The notes under the pieces: model-generated
What the model was told of the DNA's origin: nothing
What the model saw: only the letters and a program-made list of their open reading frames with translations
The model's database searches: none
NCBI GenBank assembly: GCA_029747015.1
Contig: JAKOGI010002164.1
Location: 62,001-126,000 of the forward strand
Direction: 5' to 3'
Length of the DNA: 64,000 bases
DNA from: Carnegiea gigantea
Taxonomy: Eukaryota; Streptophyta; Magnoliopsida; Caryophyllales; Cactaceae
Program-made: the position numbers and the translations under genes
Part shown: one piece after another, positions 10,932 to 23,079 of the stretch
Position numbering within the stretch: the first letter of the stretch is position 1
How the letters are laid out: every line of letters starts with the position of its first letter

Positions 10932-12099
10932 TGATGTATATGGGAGCACCCAAATGACCAAGCTAGGTTATCTTTTGTGGTTTTTAGTTAAGGAAGAAAG
11001 GAAACAAAGGAAGGATAGGTTCAAGGTTGAGTTTGAGATAATCCAAGAAGGAGCCACTCAAAATCAATCCTTGGGCAAATTCCTTTACTCTTTCTAGGAT
11101 ATAGAAATGATTGACCACCTAGAAGAGTTAAGGAAACTAGAACACCACTTGAGTTTGCCAACACTCAAGATATAGAACTAGATTTGCACACACACTTTGA
11201 GATAACACTTCAAAGCTGAGTTGTATTACTTGAATTCGAATGTAAGTTGATGGGGAACAACCCTATGCTATGGCCTTATATAGTAGAGGTCTTACATCAA
11301 GAAAAGGTATGAAAAATACACGAAAAGAAGTGAAGGAAAACAAGGCAAAATTTAGCAACTGCATTTAAGCGTGAAGAGGTGTGTCTCTTAAAGCCTTTGA
11401 TGTGAAAAGAGTGTAGCAGCCAAGGGGATTCATGCACCCATAATTCTCACACTTCTTGGCCTTGCTAGAGGAGGGGATACATGGTTTTGGAAGAGGCACC
11501 AAGCAGCAAAGCCGAAATGGGAAGGAAAACACATGCTTCACACCTTTTGTAATAAATGCGTTCACATCAGCAGCAAGCCCAACTTCCAGGAGGCATATCT
11601 CTCTGAATATTGAACCAAATTCGATGATCTTGGTCTTGTTGGAAAGCTTAGGATGTCTAGTTTCTAGAGAATCCAATTTTACTGCAATTGGACTAGTCGA
11701 TCAAAAGTTATAGCTCAAATAGTGAAGGCTATCCAAACTGTCCTGCGCCAGGATACCGTGTGCTTGTGGGCTGAACTTGGCCAACCAAATGAACTCCAAA
11801 TGAAGCAAGGCTGGTCTTATTGGAAAGAGGACTCCTTAAGCTTGAGGAAGGTGAAGGTCCGCATGAAAATTACCCATCTTTTCTTGCTGCAACAGATGCA
11901 CAAAACCGGACATGCGTTCGGTCGAACTAGGCATGAAAAGGGGGCTGTGATTTGAGGCATTCCGGACCATGGTTATGATCTCCTTGGCCTCCATGGCCTT
12001 CTTTTGACCTTCCTTGACTTCTCCAGAGGCATTAGGGTTTTGGGCATGATGGTCTCCATTATTGAAATGCAAGGTACTCTTGATCCCCATTTGGAAAAC
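10932..12099 (-). repeat. LTR 2 (middle) of the Non-X array, left part
   Basis: First 1168 bases of the shared middle LTR. It is interrupted by Aut-b (TSD AAAAC at 12095-12099 and 31920-31924); the remaining 174 bases are at 31925-32098. It has a PBS on its left side and a polypurine tract on its right side, so it serves both internal regions. Confidence 0.9.
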
Positions 12100-12540
12100 T
12101 GATGGATGCTAACCTTAACAAAACTCAACTCACGAGATTGCTTCAAGTTGGTCACGGGTTGGTGGAGATGAAAACCGAAGATAAAGATGAGAACTCAAGA
12201 GTTTGGATAATCAAGTGACCTTTCAAGGGATAATCCTAGGAGCCACCCTTGGAGAACACTTGGGCAATCTCTTTAGATCAACTAGTTACAGAATTTAATC
12301 ACCTTCTAGTTGAAAGAAAGAGACCTAGAGACCCACTTGAGTTGCCAAGCTCAAGATACAACACTAGGATTTAAGTGGAGAGAGTTTTTCAAGAACTCAC
12401 AAGCTCATGCATTCAAAGTTGATTATAAATGAGGGCCAAGCTGGTTTTTATCTTGCTTTGGCCGAGTTCCCCCCCTTCCCATGCAGCAAAACAAGAATTA
12501 GCACATGTGGGGTAGAGTAAACACATCCAATCAGCCATTG
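12100..12540 (-). repeat. 3' LTR of Aut-b, left segment
   Basis: Begins at the LTR end (element sense GCATCCATCA) and runs to the insertion point of the Non-E solo LTR (TSD CATTG). The LTR continues at 13688-13918 and 22264-22719. It matches 24180-24620 almost base for base. Confidence 0.92.
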
Positions 12541-13687
12541 TGATGTATATGTGGGTGGAAAGTGATCCAAATCAAACTCAAATCAAACTTAAGCAAAATG
12601 AAAAGAGAGAAAGGTGGGAAAGATGAAGAATATCACCAAACAGGATAGAGATGGATAGTGCAAGACTTCGAGTATGAGATAATCCTTTCGGAGCCACACA
12701 CACCTTGGTCTTGGGCTAATTCCCTTCACTCTTCTGAGGAATCACTCCAAAGAAAAGAAGGAGACCCTAGAACACCACTTGAATTAGCCAAATTCAAGAT
12801 ATAGAACTAGGAATTTTTGGGACACAAATGAGAATCACTCTCAAAGGTGCTTGAATTACTCTTGAAAATCCCTTAGAAATCTGATCTACAATGCTCACAC
12901 GCCCCCCCTTTATATAGGCTCAGCAAAAGACAACAAAAGGACTCAAATAACTCCTAACAATTAAAACTAGAAAAATGAAAAGACTAAGATAAATGGAAAG
13001 ACACATCATAAAAGGGGTGGGGGAGGTTACAAGGAATATTCTATGATTTCTTAGCTGATTACACCAATCTAGAAGGCTCCAAAAACGTGCACAATGTCAG
13101 CCACACAATCACATGTAACCGAAGACTCTTCATATTCCTAGAATTAATCCTTGCAGCTGCCTCAACTTCAACAGAGCATAACTTCCAGAATACTCGTCCA
13201 AATCACGCGTTCTTGGGCTTGATAGAAAGCCCTGGAAGTCTAGTTTCCAGAATGGGCTCATTTGCTCAATTTGGATAAGCGGTTTAAAAGCTATGGCCCA
13301 AACAATGCACCTATCTCAGACTGGACTGGATCAGCATAACGTATCTTTGAGTGATATTTTGCCCAATCAAATGATGTCCAAATTAAACAAACTTGGGCTT
13401 ATTTGAAAGCTGAAATCTTTAAGCTTCAAAAGCACATGGGCCCTCAAGTTGTGGGTCCACTTGAGCTTGTCCAAAAGTGGTCACAAAAATCGGGTTCCGC
13501 AGGGATGAATTCGGCACCCAATTTCTAGCAAAGCTTAACCTCTTTTTGACCTCTCCATAGTGTCGCAAGTCTTTGAACTCACTTAAGAAGACCAAATAGG
13601 CACATTTCCATGCATGTTCTTCTTTGACCCTTTTCTTCTTTGAAATTGGACTTGAATAAAAAATGATGCATATGGAAATATGCATCA
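12541..13687 (-). mobile_element. Non-E solo LTR
   Basis: 1147-bp solo LTR with exact TSD CATTG (12536-12540, 13688-13692). Element sense starts TGATGCATAT, then TTCC, then ATATGCATCA (a perfect 10-bp inverted repeat), and ends CCACATATACATCA. It matches the LTRs of the complete element at 28872-31875. A TATA box (CTATATAAAGG in sense) lies at 12907-12917. A minus reading frame at 13419-13688 encodes the LTR tail (RVKEEHAW, EFKDLRH, PIFV). Solo LTRs arise by recombination between the two LTRs of an inserted element. Confidence 0.93.
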
Positions 13688-13918
13688 CATTGCTAGCTTA
13701 ACACCTCACTAACTAGTTTAATCTACCTCATTAGGGCTCATGATGCCTCCCAAATAAGGTGTCAAGCTTACAAGGGTCTTAAAATGTAGCAAAATGAGTC
13801 AACCCAGCAAGTGGATGAAGCAAAACCCAAGAAACAAACCCCTTTGTACCGGCTAGGAAGCAACCGGTTAAAAGGGTGTTTTGCTTGTCCTTTTGGCTGG
13901 GTAAAACCAACACAAGGG
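13688..13918 (-). repeat. 3' LTR of Aut-b, middle segment
   Basis: Continuation of the Aut-b LTR between the Non-E solo LTR and the Non-C tandem. It ends in AAGGG, the left TSD of the tandem. Confidence 0.9.
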
Positions 13919-15612
13919 TGATGTAAGTCTCAAGGGAAGGAACAACCCAAGCCAACTTACAACAAGAACACAACCAAAGCAAGTGGAAAACGCACGAACC
14001 AAGGGAGGCACGGTCGTGCTTAAGGACATGGTGTGGCCGTGCCAAATTTCTGCCCTTCACGCCTAAAGTTTGTGATTTCTCACGGTTTGAAGTGGTTTTG
14101 TGTTTGGGCTAAAAACTGAATCAAAGCAAGAAGTCTTGGCCTTGATTAAGCTTGAAAAAGAGTATGAGAAAGGGTAGGAAATGTGTGGAATGAAATGAAT
14201 GAGAAGTTCACTGATTAGAACACAAAAGAGAGCTTATGGTTTAAGGAATCCAAAAGCTAGCTTTATGAACTTTAAGTGAATTCAATGTGTTTGGGATAGT
14301 TCTAAGCTTTGTGCTTAGATAAGACACACCACCAATCACCTAGCTTAAGGCCCTTATTCTTTGATTAGGATACAGATACACCACCTAATCAATGATTAAG
14401 ACTCACTTGAACACCACCTTAATTGGCCTAATTAAGGATAAGCAAGTTAAGTGTTTGAGAGGAACACAAGACACAAAGTCTTTTCTTAATTTCAAAACTC
14501 AAGCTTCTTGTTTTACAAAAGAGCAGCAAAGGCATTTATAAGGCCTTTCAATACATGAAAAAAAAGCTTTCCTTATAGGCAAGGAAAGTCATTAAGCTAA
14601 TCCTATGCTTAGTTACACACGGTTTAAGCTTAAACATGCATAAGCTGAAAGTTTAAGCTACAAGACACAAGATCTCTTTCTTAAGCATTAAGAAACCTTG
14701 TTGACTCAATCTCCCTTCAAGGAAGGTAAGGGATGCACGGCTGCCACCTCAAAAGGCTGATGAATGCATGGCTACCGAGTTGTTTGAGTGTGGCCGGTCC
14801 ATAGCTTGCCATGTGTCACCTTCTTCATGCTTCCACGTGTCATTCTCCTATGTGGCTGAGTGGCAGCTTACCAACCAGCTCTAGGTGGCCAAGTAGGCAA
14901 GCACACACCTCAAGAAAACCCATCTAGGAGGGAAATCCACCTTGCTAAGCAACCGGGTATCTAGGTGCCCGTTTCTGCCGTGATTTGTGCTTCATGGTTG
15001 ACACCTCAAATGCTGAGTAATCTTGGCTTTCCTTACATTAAAGGAAACCTCAAGATGTCTAGTTTATCCTTGTTTTTGAATCACAGCATTTGGACATCAT
15101 TTACACCTTGAATGAGCCTGATTTCCCAAACTGTGCAGATTGGACTCCAAAACAGCACAGGTTTACTAATTAGCTAAATTCACTAACCAATTGAACTCCA
15201 AATCTGATAATTCCAATTGGAAATGAAAGCTAAGATCTTGAGCTTTTCAGGGATGCAACAATTGGACACTTAAACCTCATGGAAGATTAAGAAATGTAAT
15301 CTCCAAAACCGGGTAAAATCTAGATGTAAACTATCTTCAGGGTAGTTTGACTTAAACATAGGTTTTGGATGAGCAAATGAACTCCAATGAGGCTAAAACT
15401 TGTTTTATTAGAAACCTAACATCCTAGGGTTTCTGAGAACACCAAAATTAAGGACTTAAGTCACCCCTAAGTTAGGTGACCATAACCAGATTTCACAGTT
15501 AAGTGCAATCTGACCCGGCAACATGGTATATTTTAACATCTAGGCTTGTTTTTGATTTTTGGTTCTTGCCTAAACATTCTGGAAGTGAGGGATAACCACC
15601 AGACCTCCATCA
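13919..15612 (-). repeat. Non-C LTR, left (3' terminal)
   Basis: 1694 bp. In element sense it starts TGATGGAGGTCTGGTGG and ends GAGACTTACATCA. An exact GCACGACCGTGC (sense) lies at 14008-14019, about 90 bases from the LTR end, so the motif sits within the LTR here rather than in the leader. Confidence 0.92.
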
Positions 15613-17134
15613 GTCTCCCCTTATCGAGAAGAATTTGTCCTCAAATTCATCAAGGACGTACTGCCCAAGAGCAAACAAAGGTGAACTAGGCTGAAAAAGG
15701 ATCAACTCTTCAATTAAGGTTCGTTTAAACTTTGATTCCGTATTCCTTACATCAGCCATGTGAAACTTAAGTGGGTGTTGGAATGAATGGATGGGGGGTG
15801 GGTTTGGATTTTGCTTTGGGGGAGTAAATTGAGCAAGTTTAGGACCTGAGCATGAGAGATCCTGGATGGAGATGAATGGAATGGTTTTGATGGGAAATGA
15901 TGGGGTAGGGTCTTGCTCTGTTTGGATGACTAACATACAAACATGAATATTCGTATGTTGTTCATGCTCTTCTTTATGAAAATTTGGAGACATCTTCTCC
16001 AAGAGTAGCATTTCGCCTTCATCAGTAGTGATCTCAATTTCTTCAAGGTCTTCTTCTTGAGTTTCTTCCTCCTTTTCTTCCTTTCAATTGCCTCCCACTC
16101 AGCCAGAGTAATGCTTCTTCGATTGACACAATCGGCAGCTATGTGTCCAAATCTTTGGCACTTAAAACACCGGGAAGTGCCATGTTTGGGCTTAAGTTGC
16201 GGGGGTAGGCTTTGTAGTGGTGTTTGGTTCTTTTGTGGAGTAGGAAGTGGGGGGGCCATGGGGTTAGGGACAAGGTTTGGGCTCCCCTTGTTGAATGGTT
16301 GTTCTTGAGGAAGGAATGTGGGAACTTCTTCACGGGTATGAAATCGTGACCTTCTTTGTTGTTCCACTTTGTGAGCTCGGACACAAATCTCATCAAAAGT
16401 GGTGAAGGCTTGCAATTCGACCACGTTGGCTATCCTAGGATCAAGCCCTCCTAGGTAACGAACCATGGTCTGCTCTTCAGGCTCATGAATGTCACACTTA
16501 ATCATGCGTTTTTCAAACTCTCGTGTGTGCTCTTCCACATTCATTTTGCCTTGAGTGAGATGATGAAAGAGCATGTAGTTGTCTTACACATAAGTGGAAG
16601 GCAAAAACCGTGCCTTCATCTTAGATTTCAACTTGTCCCAAGTATTGATCTTACTCTTCCTTTCTCTAGTTCTCTTAGCATTAAGGTTTGCCCACCATAA
16701 GGAGGCATATTTCCTCAGTCTAAGAGAAACCAATTTCACCTTCCGATCCTCTGGAATCTCCTTGTACTCGAAAATCCGCTCAACAGTTTGTAACCACTCA
16801 AGGAACTCATCTGGGTCAAGCTTACCCTCAAACCCAGGAATTTCAACTTTGAAATCATTTGAGTTGAAAGTAGGCCGTACTCCTCTTCTCGTCCTTTCGA
16901 ATGGTACATCATCATCAGAGAAAGATAACGCATTGCTAGCTTCCTCTTCACCTCCATAATGCATTCCTATTCGCTCACTCCCCCTTGAAGCTTTTGTTTT
17001 TGTTTCATGTTATCTCCAAGCTATTTTCTCAAGTACTCATTTCGAGCCTTAAGTTCTTGATTGGATATAGAGATTTCATGCATCTGCTTGGCCATAGCTT
17101 CAAGTTTCTCTTCCAAAGTCATGCTAGAACTCAT
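15610..17134 (-). pseudogene. Non-C gag, left internal copy
   Basis: Gag-like protein starting at ATG 17134 (MSSSMTLEEKLEAMAKQM). Domains: N-terminal coiled-coil-like region, gag domain (LWWANLNAKRTRERKSK), CCHC knuckle (CFKCQRFGHIAADC), acidic linker and a C-terminal box (FEDKFFSIRGD) that resembles the end of integrase in autonomous relatives. It stops at the TGA formed by the LTR's first bases. Breaks: TAG at 17021-17023 after NEYLRK, TAA at 16584-16586 after STYV (both shared with the right copy), a one-base loss just before the acidic region near 16975, and a one-base loss near 16085 after the knuckle. No protease, RT or integrase core is present. Confidence 0.88.
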
Positions 17135-17227
17135 TTGGAAGTTTGAATGAACAGGATTGTGTTTGAGTTTCGGATTCAGAGATAAGCTGGGAAAGGCGTG
17201 TGGTAGGTTCCAGGCAAGGATGAACTT

Positions 17228-17239
17228 GCTCTAATACCA
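17228..17239 (-). other. Mutated primer binding site, left Non-C copy
   Basis: Element sense TGGTATTAGAGC, one base different from TGGTATCAGAGC at 20562-20573 in the right copy. This is a C-to-T change in sense. Confidence 0.8.
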
Positions 17240-17243
17240 AAAA

Positions 17244-18946
17244 TGATGTAAGTCTCAAGGGAAGGAACAACCCAAGCCAACTTACAACAAGAACACAACC
17301 AAAACAAGTGGAAAACGCACGAACCAAGGGAGGCACGGTCGTGCTTAAGGACACGGTGTGGCCGTGCCAAATTTCTGCCCTTCACGCCTAAAGTTTGTGA
17401 TTTCTCACGGTTTGAAGTGGTTTTGTGTTTGGGCTAAAAACCGAATCAAAGCAAGAAGTCTTGGCCTTGATTAAGCTTGAAAAGAGTATAAGAAAGGGTA
17501 GGAAATGTGCGGAATAAAAAGAATGAAAAGTTCACTGATTAGAACACAAAAGAGAGCTTATGGTTTAAGGAATCCAAAAGCTAGCTTTATAAACTTTAAA
17601 TGAATTCAATGTGTTTGGGATAGTTCTAAGCTTTGTGATTAGATAAGACACACCACCAATCACCTAGCTCAGGGCCCTTAACCTTTGATTAGGATACAGA
17701 TACACCACCTAATCAATGATTAAGACTCACTTGACACAACCTTAATCGGCCTAATTAAGGATAAGCAAGTTAAGTGTTTAAGAGGAACACAAGACACAAA
17801 GTCTTTTCTCAATTTCAAAACTCAAGCTTCTTATTTTACAAAAGAGCAGCAAAGACATTTATAAGGCCTTTCAACACACGAAAAAAAGCTTTCCTTCTAG
17901 GCAAGGAAAGTCATTAAGCTAATCCTATGCTTAGTTACACACGGTTTAAGCTTAAACATGAATAAGCTGAAAGTTTAAGCTGCAAAACACAAGATTTCTT
18001 TCTTAAACTCTTTCCTAAGCATTAAGAAACCTTGTTCACTCAATTTCCCTTCAAGGAAGGTGAGGGATGCACGGCTGCCACCTCAAAAGGCTGATGAATG
18101 CATGGCTGCCGAGTTGTTCGAGTGTGGCCGGTCCATAGCTTGCCATGTGTCGCCTTCTTCATGCTTCCACGTGTCATTCTCCTATGTGGCTGAGTGGCAG
18201 CTTACCAACCAGCTCTAGGTGACCAAGTAGGCAAGCACACACCTCAAGAAAACCCATCTAGGAGGGAAATCCACCTTGCTAAGCAACCGGGTATCTAGGT
18301 GCCCATTTCTGCCGTGATTTGTGCTTCATGGTTGGCACCTCAAATGCTGAGTAATCTTGGCTTTCCTTACATGAAAGGAAACCTCAAGATGTCTAGTTTA
18401 TCCTTGTTTTTGAATGACAGCATTTGGACATCCTTTACACCTTGAATGAGCCTGATTTCCCAAACTGTGCAGATTGGACTCCAAAACAGCACAGGTTTAC
18501 TAATTAGCTAAATTCACTAACCAATTGAACTCCAAATCTAATAATTCCAATTGGAAATGAAAGCTAAGATCTTAAGCTTTTCAGGGATGCAACAATTGGA
18601 CACTTAAACCTCATGGAAGATTAAGAAATGTAATCTCCAAAACCGGGTAAAATCTAGATGTAAACTATCTTCAGGGTAGTTTGACTTAAACATAGGTTTT
18701 CGATGAGCAAATGAACTCCAATGAGGCTAAAACTTGTTTTATTAGAAACCTAACATCCTAGGGTTTCTGAGAACACCAAAATTAAGGACTTAAGTCACCC
18801 CTAAGTTAGGTGACCATAACCAGATTTCACAGTTAAGTGCAATCTGACCCGGCAACATGGTATATTTTAACATCTAGGCTTGTTTTTGATTTTTGGTTCT
18901 TGCCTAAACATTCTGGAAGTGAGGGATAACCACCAGACCTCCATCA
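17244..18946 (-). repeat. Non-C LTR, middle (shared)
   Basis: 1703 bp. It acts as 5' LTR for the left internal region and 3' LTR for the right one. GCACGACCGTGC (sense) lies at 17333-17344. Confidence 0.92.
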
Positions 18947-20468
18947 GTCTCCCCTTATCGAGAAGAATTTGTCCTCAAATTCATCAAGGACGTACTGCCC
19001 AAGAGCAAACAAAGGTGAACTAGGCTGAAAAAGGATCAACTCTTCAAATAAGGTTGGTTTAAACTTTGATTCCGTATTCCTTACATCAGCCATGTGAAAC
19101 TTAAGTGGGTGTTGGAATGAATGGATGGGGGTGGGTTTGGATTTTGCTTGAGGGAGTAAATTGAGCAAGTTTAGGACCTGAGCATGAGAGATCCTGGATG
19201 AAGATGAATGGAATGGGTTTGATGGGAAATGATAGGGTAGGGTCTTGCTCTGTTTGAATGACTAACATACAAACATGAATATTCGTATGTTGTTCATGCT
19301 CTTCTTTATGAAAATTTGGAGACATCTTCTCCAAGAGTAGCATTTCGCCTTCATCAGCAGTGATCTCAATTTCTTCAAGGTCTTCTTCTCGAGTTTCTTC
19401 CTCCTTTTCTTCCTTTCCAATTGCCTCCCACTCAGCCAGAGTAATGCTTCTTCGATTGACACAATCGGCGGCTATGTGTCCAAATCCTTGGCACTTAAAA
19501 CATCGGGAAGTGCCATGTTTGGGCTTAAGTTACAGGGGTAGGCTTTGTAGTGGTGTTTGGTTCTTTTGTGGAGTAGGAAGTGGGGGGGCCATGGGTTTAG
19601 GGACAAGGTTTGGGCTCCCCTTGTTGAATGGTTGTTCTTGAGGAAGGAATGTGGGAACTTCTTCACGGGTATGAAACCGTGACCTTCTTTGTTGTTCCAC
19701 TTTGTGAGCTAGGACACAAATCTCATCAAAAGTCGTGAAGGCTTGCAATTCCACAACATTAGCAATCCTAAGATCAAGCCCCCCTAGATAACGAACCATG
19801 GTCTGCTCTTCAGGCTCATGAATGTCACACTTAATCATAAGTTTCTCAAACTCACGTGTGTACTCTTCCACATTCATTTTGCCTTGAGTAAGATGATGAA
19901 AGAGCATGTAATTGTCTTACACATAAGTGGACAGCAAAAACCGTGCCTTCATCTTAGATTTCAACTTGTCCCAAGTATTGATCTTACTCTTCCTTTCTCT
20001 AGTTCTCTTAGCATTGAGGTTTGCCCACCATAAGGAGGCATATTTTCTCAGTCTAAGAGAAACCAATTTCACCTTCCGATCCTCTGGAATCTCCTTGTAC
20101 TCGAAAATCCGCTCAACCGTTTGTAACCATTCAAGGAACTCATCTGGGTCAAGCTTACCCTCAAACCCAGGAATTTCAACTTTGAAATCATTTGAGTTGA
20201 AAGTAGGCCGTGCTCTTCTTCTCGTCTTTTCGAATGGTACATCATCTTCAGAGAAAGATAACGCATTGCTAGCTTCGTCTTCACTTCCATAATGCATTCC
20301 TATTCGCTCACTTCCCTCTTGAAGCTTTTGTTTTTGTTTCATGTTATCTCGAAGCTATTTTCTCAAGTACTCATTTCGAGCCTTAAATTCTTGATTGGAT
20401 ATAGAGATTTCATGCATCTGCTCGGCCATTGCTTCAAGTTTCTCTTCCACGGTCATGCTAGAACTCAT
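18944..20468 (-). pseudogene. Non-C gag, right internal copy
   Basis: Same gene as at 15610-17134, starting at ATG 20468. It shares the TAG (20355-20357) and the TAA (19917-19919) with the left copy and has its own TAA at 19530-19532 before the knuckle. The acidic region after the knuckle is in frame here, and the frame runs to the C-terminal box (FEDKFFSIRGD) and the TGA at 18944-18946, which is also the first three bases of the LTR. Shared stops and equal length show that the two copies descend from one already broken gag. Confidence 0.88.
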
Positions 20469-20561
20469 GTTGGAGTTTGGATGAACAGGATTGTGTTTGA
20501 GTTTCGGATTCAGAGATAAGCTGGGAAAGGCGTGTGGTAGGTTCCAGGCAAGGATGAACTT

Positions 20562-20573
20562 GCTCTGATACCA
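20562..20573 (-). other. Primer binding site, right Non-C copy
   Basis: Element sense TGGTATCAGAGC, complementary to initiator methionine tRNA, four bases after the LTR end. Confidence 0.88.
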
Positions 20574-20577
20574 AAAA

Positions 20578-22263
20578 TGATGTAAGTCTCAAGGGAAGGA
20601 ACAACCCAAGCCAACTTACAACAAGAACACAAACAAACCAAGTGGAAAACGCACGAACCAAGGGGGCACGGTCGTGCTTAAGGACACGGTGTGGCCGTGC
20701 CAAACTTCTGCCTTCACGCCTAAAGTTTGTGATTTCTCACGGTTTGAAGTGGTTTTGTGTTTGGGCTAAAAACTGAATCAAAGCAAGAAGTCTTGGCCTT
20801 GATTAAGCTTGAAAAGAGTATAAGAAAGGGTAGGAAATGTGTGGAATAAAAAGAATAAGAAGTTCACTGATTAGAACACAAAAGAGAGCTTATGGTTTAA
20901 GGAATCCAAAAGCTAGCTTCATGAACCTTAAGTGAATTCAATGTGATTTGGATAGTTCTAAGCTTCGTGATTAGATAAGATACACCACTAATCACTTAGC
21001 TTAGGGCCCTTAATCTTTGACTAGGATAAGATACACCACCTAATCAATAATTAAGACTCACTTGAACACCACCTTAATCGGCCTAATTAAGGATAAGCAA
21101 GTTAAGTGTTTAAGAGGAACACAAGACACAAAGTCTTTTCTTAATTTCAAAACTCAAGCTTCTTATTTTACAAAAGAGCAGCAAAGGCATTTATAAGGCC
21201 TTTCAACACACGAAAAAAAGCTTTCCTTATAGGCAAGGAAAGTCATTAAGCTAATCCTATGCTTAGTTACACACGGTTTAAGCTTAAACATGCATAAGCT
21301 GAAAGTTTAAGCTAAAAAACACAAGATCTCTTTCTTAAGCATTAAGAAACCTTGTTGACTCAATCTCCCTTCAAGGAAGGTAAGGGATGCACGGATGCCA
21401 CCTCAAAAGGCTGATGAATGCATGGCTACCAAGTTGCTTGAGTGTGGCCGGTCCATAGCTTGCCATGTGTCACCTTCTTCATGCTTCCACATGTCATTCT
21501 CCTATGTGGCTGAGTGGAAGCTTACCAACAAGCTCTAGGTGACCAAGTAGGCAAGCACACACCTCAAGAAAACCCATCGAGGAGGGAAATCCACCTTGCT
21601 AAGCAACCGAGTATCTAGGTGCCCGTTTCTGCCGTGAATTGTGCTTCATGGTTGACACCTCAAATGCTGAGTAATCTTGGCTTTCCTTGCATGAAAGGAA
21701 ACCTCAAGATGTCTAGTTTACCCTCGTTTTTGAATCATAGCATTTGGACGTCATTTACCCCTTGAATGAGCCTGATTTCCCAAACCGTGCAGATTGGACT
21801 CCAAAACAGCACAGGTTTACCAATTAGCTAAATTCACTAACCAATTGAACTCCAAATCTGGTAATTCAATTGAAAATGAAAGATAAGATCTTAAACTTTT
21901 CAGGGATGCAAAAATTGGACACTTAAACCTCATGGAAGATTAAGAAATGTAATCTCCAAAACCGGGTAAAATCTGGATGTAAACTGTCTTCAGGGCAGTT
22001 TGACTTAAACATAGGTTTTGGATGAGCAAATGACTCCAATGAGGCTGAAACTTGTTTTATTAGAAACCTAACATCCTAGGTTTATGAGAACACCAAAATT
22101 AAGGGCTTAAGTCACCCCAAAATTAGGTGACCATAACCAAATTTCACGGTTAAGTGCAATCTGACCCGGCAGCATGGTATATTTTGATGTCTAGGGTTGT
22201 TTTTGATTTTTGGTTCTTGCCTAAACATTCTGGAAGTGAGGGATGACCACCAGACCTCCATCA
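20578..22263 (-). repeat. Non-C LTR, right (5' terminal)
   Basis: 1686 bp. GCACGACCGTGC (sense) at 20666-20677. It is somewhat more diverged than the other two. The outer edge CTCCATCA meets AATGG, the altered copy of TSD AAGGG. Confidence 0.92.
21189..21198 (-). promoter_or_regulatory. Probable TATA box in Non-C 5' LTR
   Basis: Sense CTTATAAATG in the LTR that precedes the PBS, a plausible RNA polymerase II core promoter. Position is inferred from the sequence only. Confidence 0.45.
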
Positions 22264-22719
22264 AATGGGGTGCTTTGGATGGGATTTGAACCCATTGTCT
22301 AATAAATATTTATGTCCCCTTCCATGCTGTAAAATTTCAGAAAGAATGGACTTGAGTTGGTGGTCCAAACTTCTCCTTGATTCGGACAGTGCTGGATTGG
22401 CGCCCAGCCTGCAGGGTTGGGAAGAACTTGCTGTTTGACTAACCAAATGACCTCCAAATCCCTTGCAACTTGTTTTATTGGATTCCTAATATCTTAAACT
22501 TAAAGGGCGGGGGCAAAGCAGTCAGTCAACCCCTCACCTTCAAGTCCTAAAAGGTGCACAAAACCGGGCCAATTTCCGGTTGAGTCTGCCCAGATTCTGT
22601 CCGTGTGCTCCATGGTGTTCTTGACTAAGGCATGAATGTTGTTGGCTTCCTTGGGGCTTGAATGGATGTGTGGGCTTGCTGGTTGCACACTTGGGGCTTG
22701 TGCATGATGGTCCCCATTA
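22264..22719 (-). repeat. 3' LTR of Aut-b, right segment
   Basis: Remainder of the LTR after the Non-C array. In sense the LTR start reads TAATGGGGACC (TGATG mutated). It encodes the polyprotein tail to 22500. Confidence 0.9.
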
Positions 22720-23079
22720 TTCTCCCCGGCTTGGTTGGAGTTTGACCTTAAACTCGGCAACTCCTCATCTTCATCATATTATGGGCTCAAATCAGCCACA
22801 TTGAAGGAGACGGATACCCCATAATCACCGGGAAGGTCTACCTTGTAGGCATTTGGACCAATCTTCTCAAGGATTTCAAATGGCCCATCCGACCTTGGCG
22901 TTAACTTAGATTTTCACTTGCTTGGAAACCTTTCTTTCCTCAAATGGACCCATACTAGGTCCCCGGGCTGAAAATAAGCTTCTCTTCTTTTCTTGTTGGC
23001 ATAAGACTTGGCTTGCTCATTCAACTTTTCAATCCTTTCCCTCACCTTGGCATGAAGCTCTTGGATCTCCTTTGCCATA
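22500..23079 (-). pseudogene. Integrase C-terminal tail of Aut-b, joined to gag by deletion
   Basis: From about 23079 the sequence reads the last part of integrase (KEIQELHAKVRERIEK, the GPF region, LPSLRSNSNQAGENNGD), then crosses the polypurine tract into the LTR-encoded tail, which includes WPGFVHLLGLEGEG and ends at 22500. A TGA lies at 22914-22916 inside FPSK*KSK. The part is out of phase with the gag it follows, so it is not translated as a fusion. Core catalytic domains are absent. Confidence 0.85.

Larger units (their letters stand above)
13919..22263 (-). mobile_element. Non-C tandem array: three LTRs and two gag-only internal regions
   Basis: LTR (13919-15612), internal (15613-17243), LTR (17244-18946), internal (18947-20577), LTR (20578-22263), flanked by AAGGG (13914-13918) and AATGG (22264-22268), a TSD with one substitution. 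Both internal regions are exactly 1631 bp. One TSD pair for the whole block means one insertion later duplicated by LTR recombination. The family is non-autonomous: gag and an integrase-tail box only. The gag is closest to that of Aut-K. Confidence 0.92.

Noticed and set aside
12895..12920. C-rich run next to TATATA, and the 10-base C run near 29548
   Set aside because: Simple low-complexity tract in Non-E LTRs near the promoter region; no array or replication signal.
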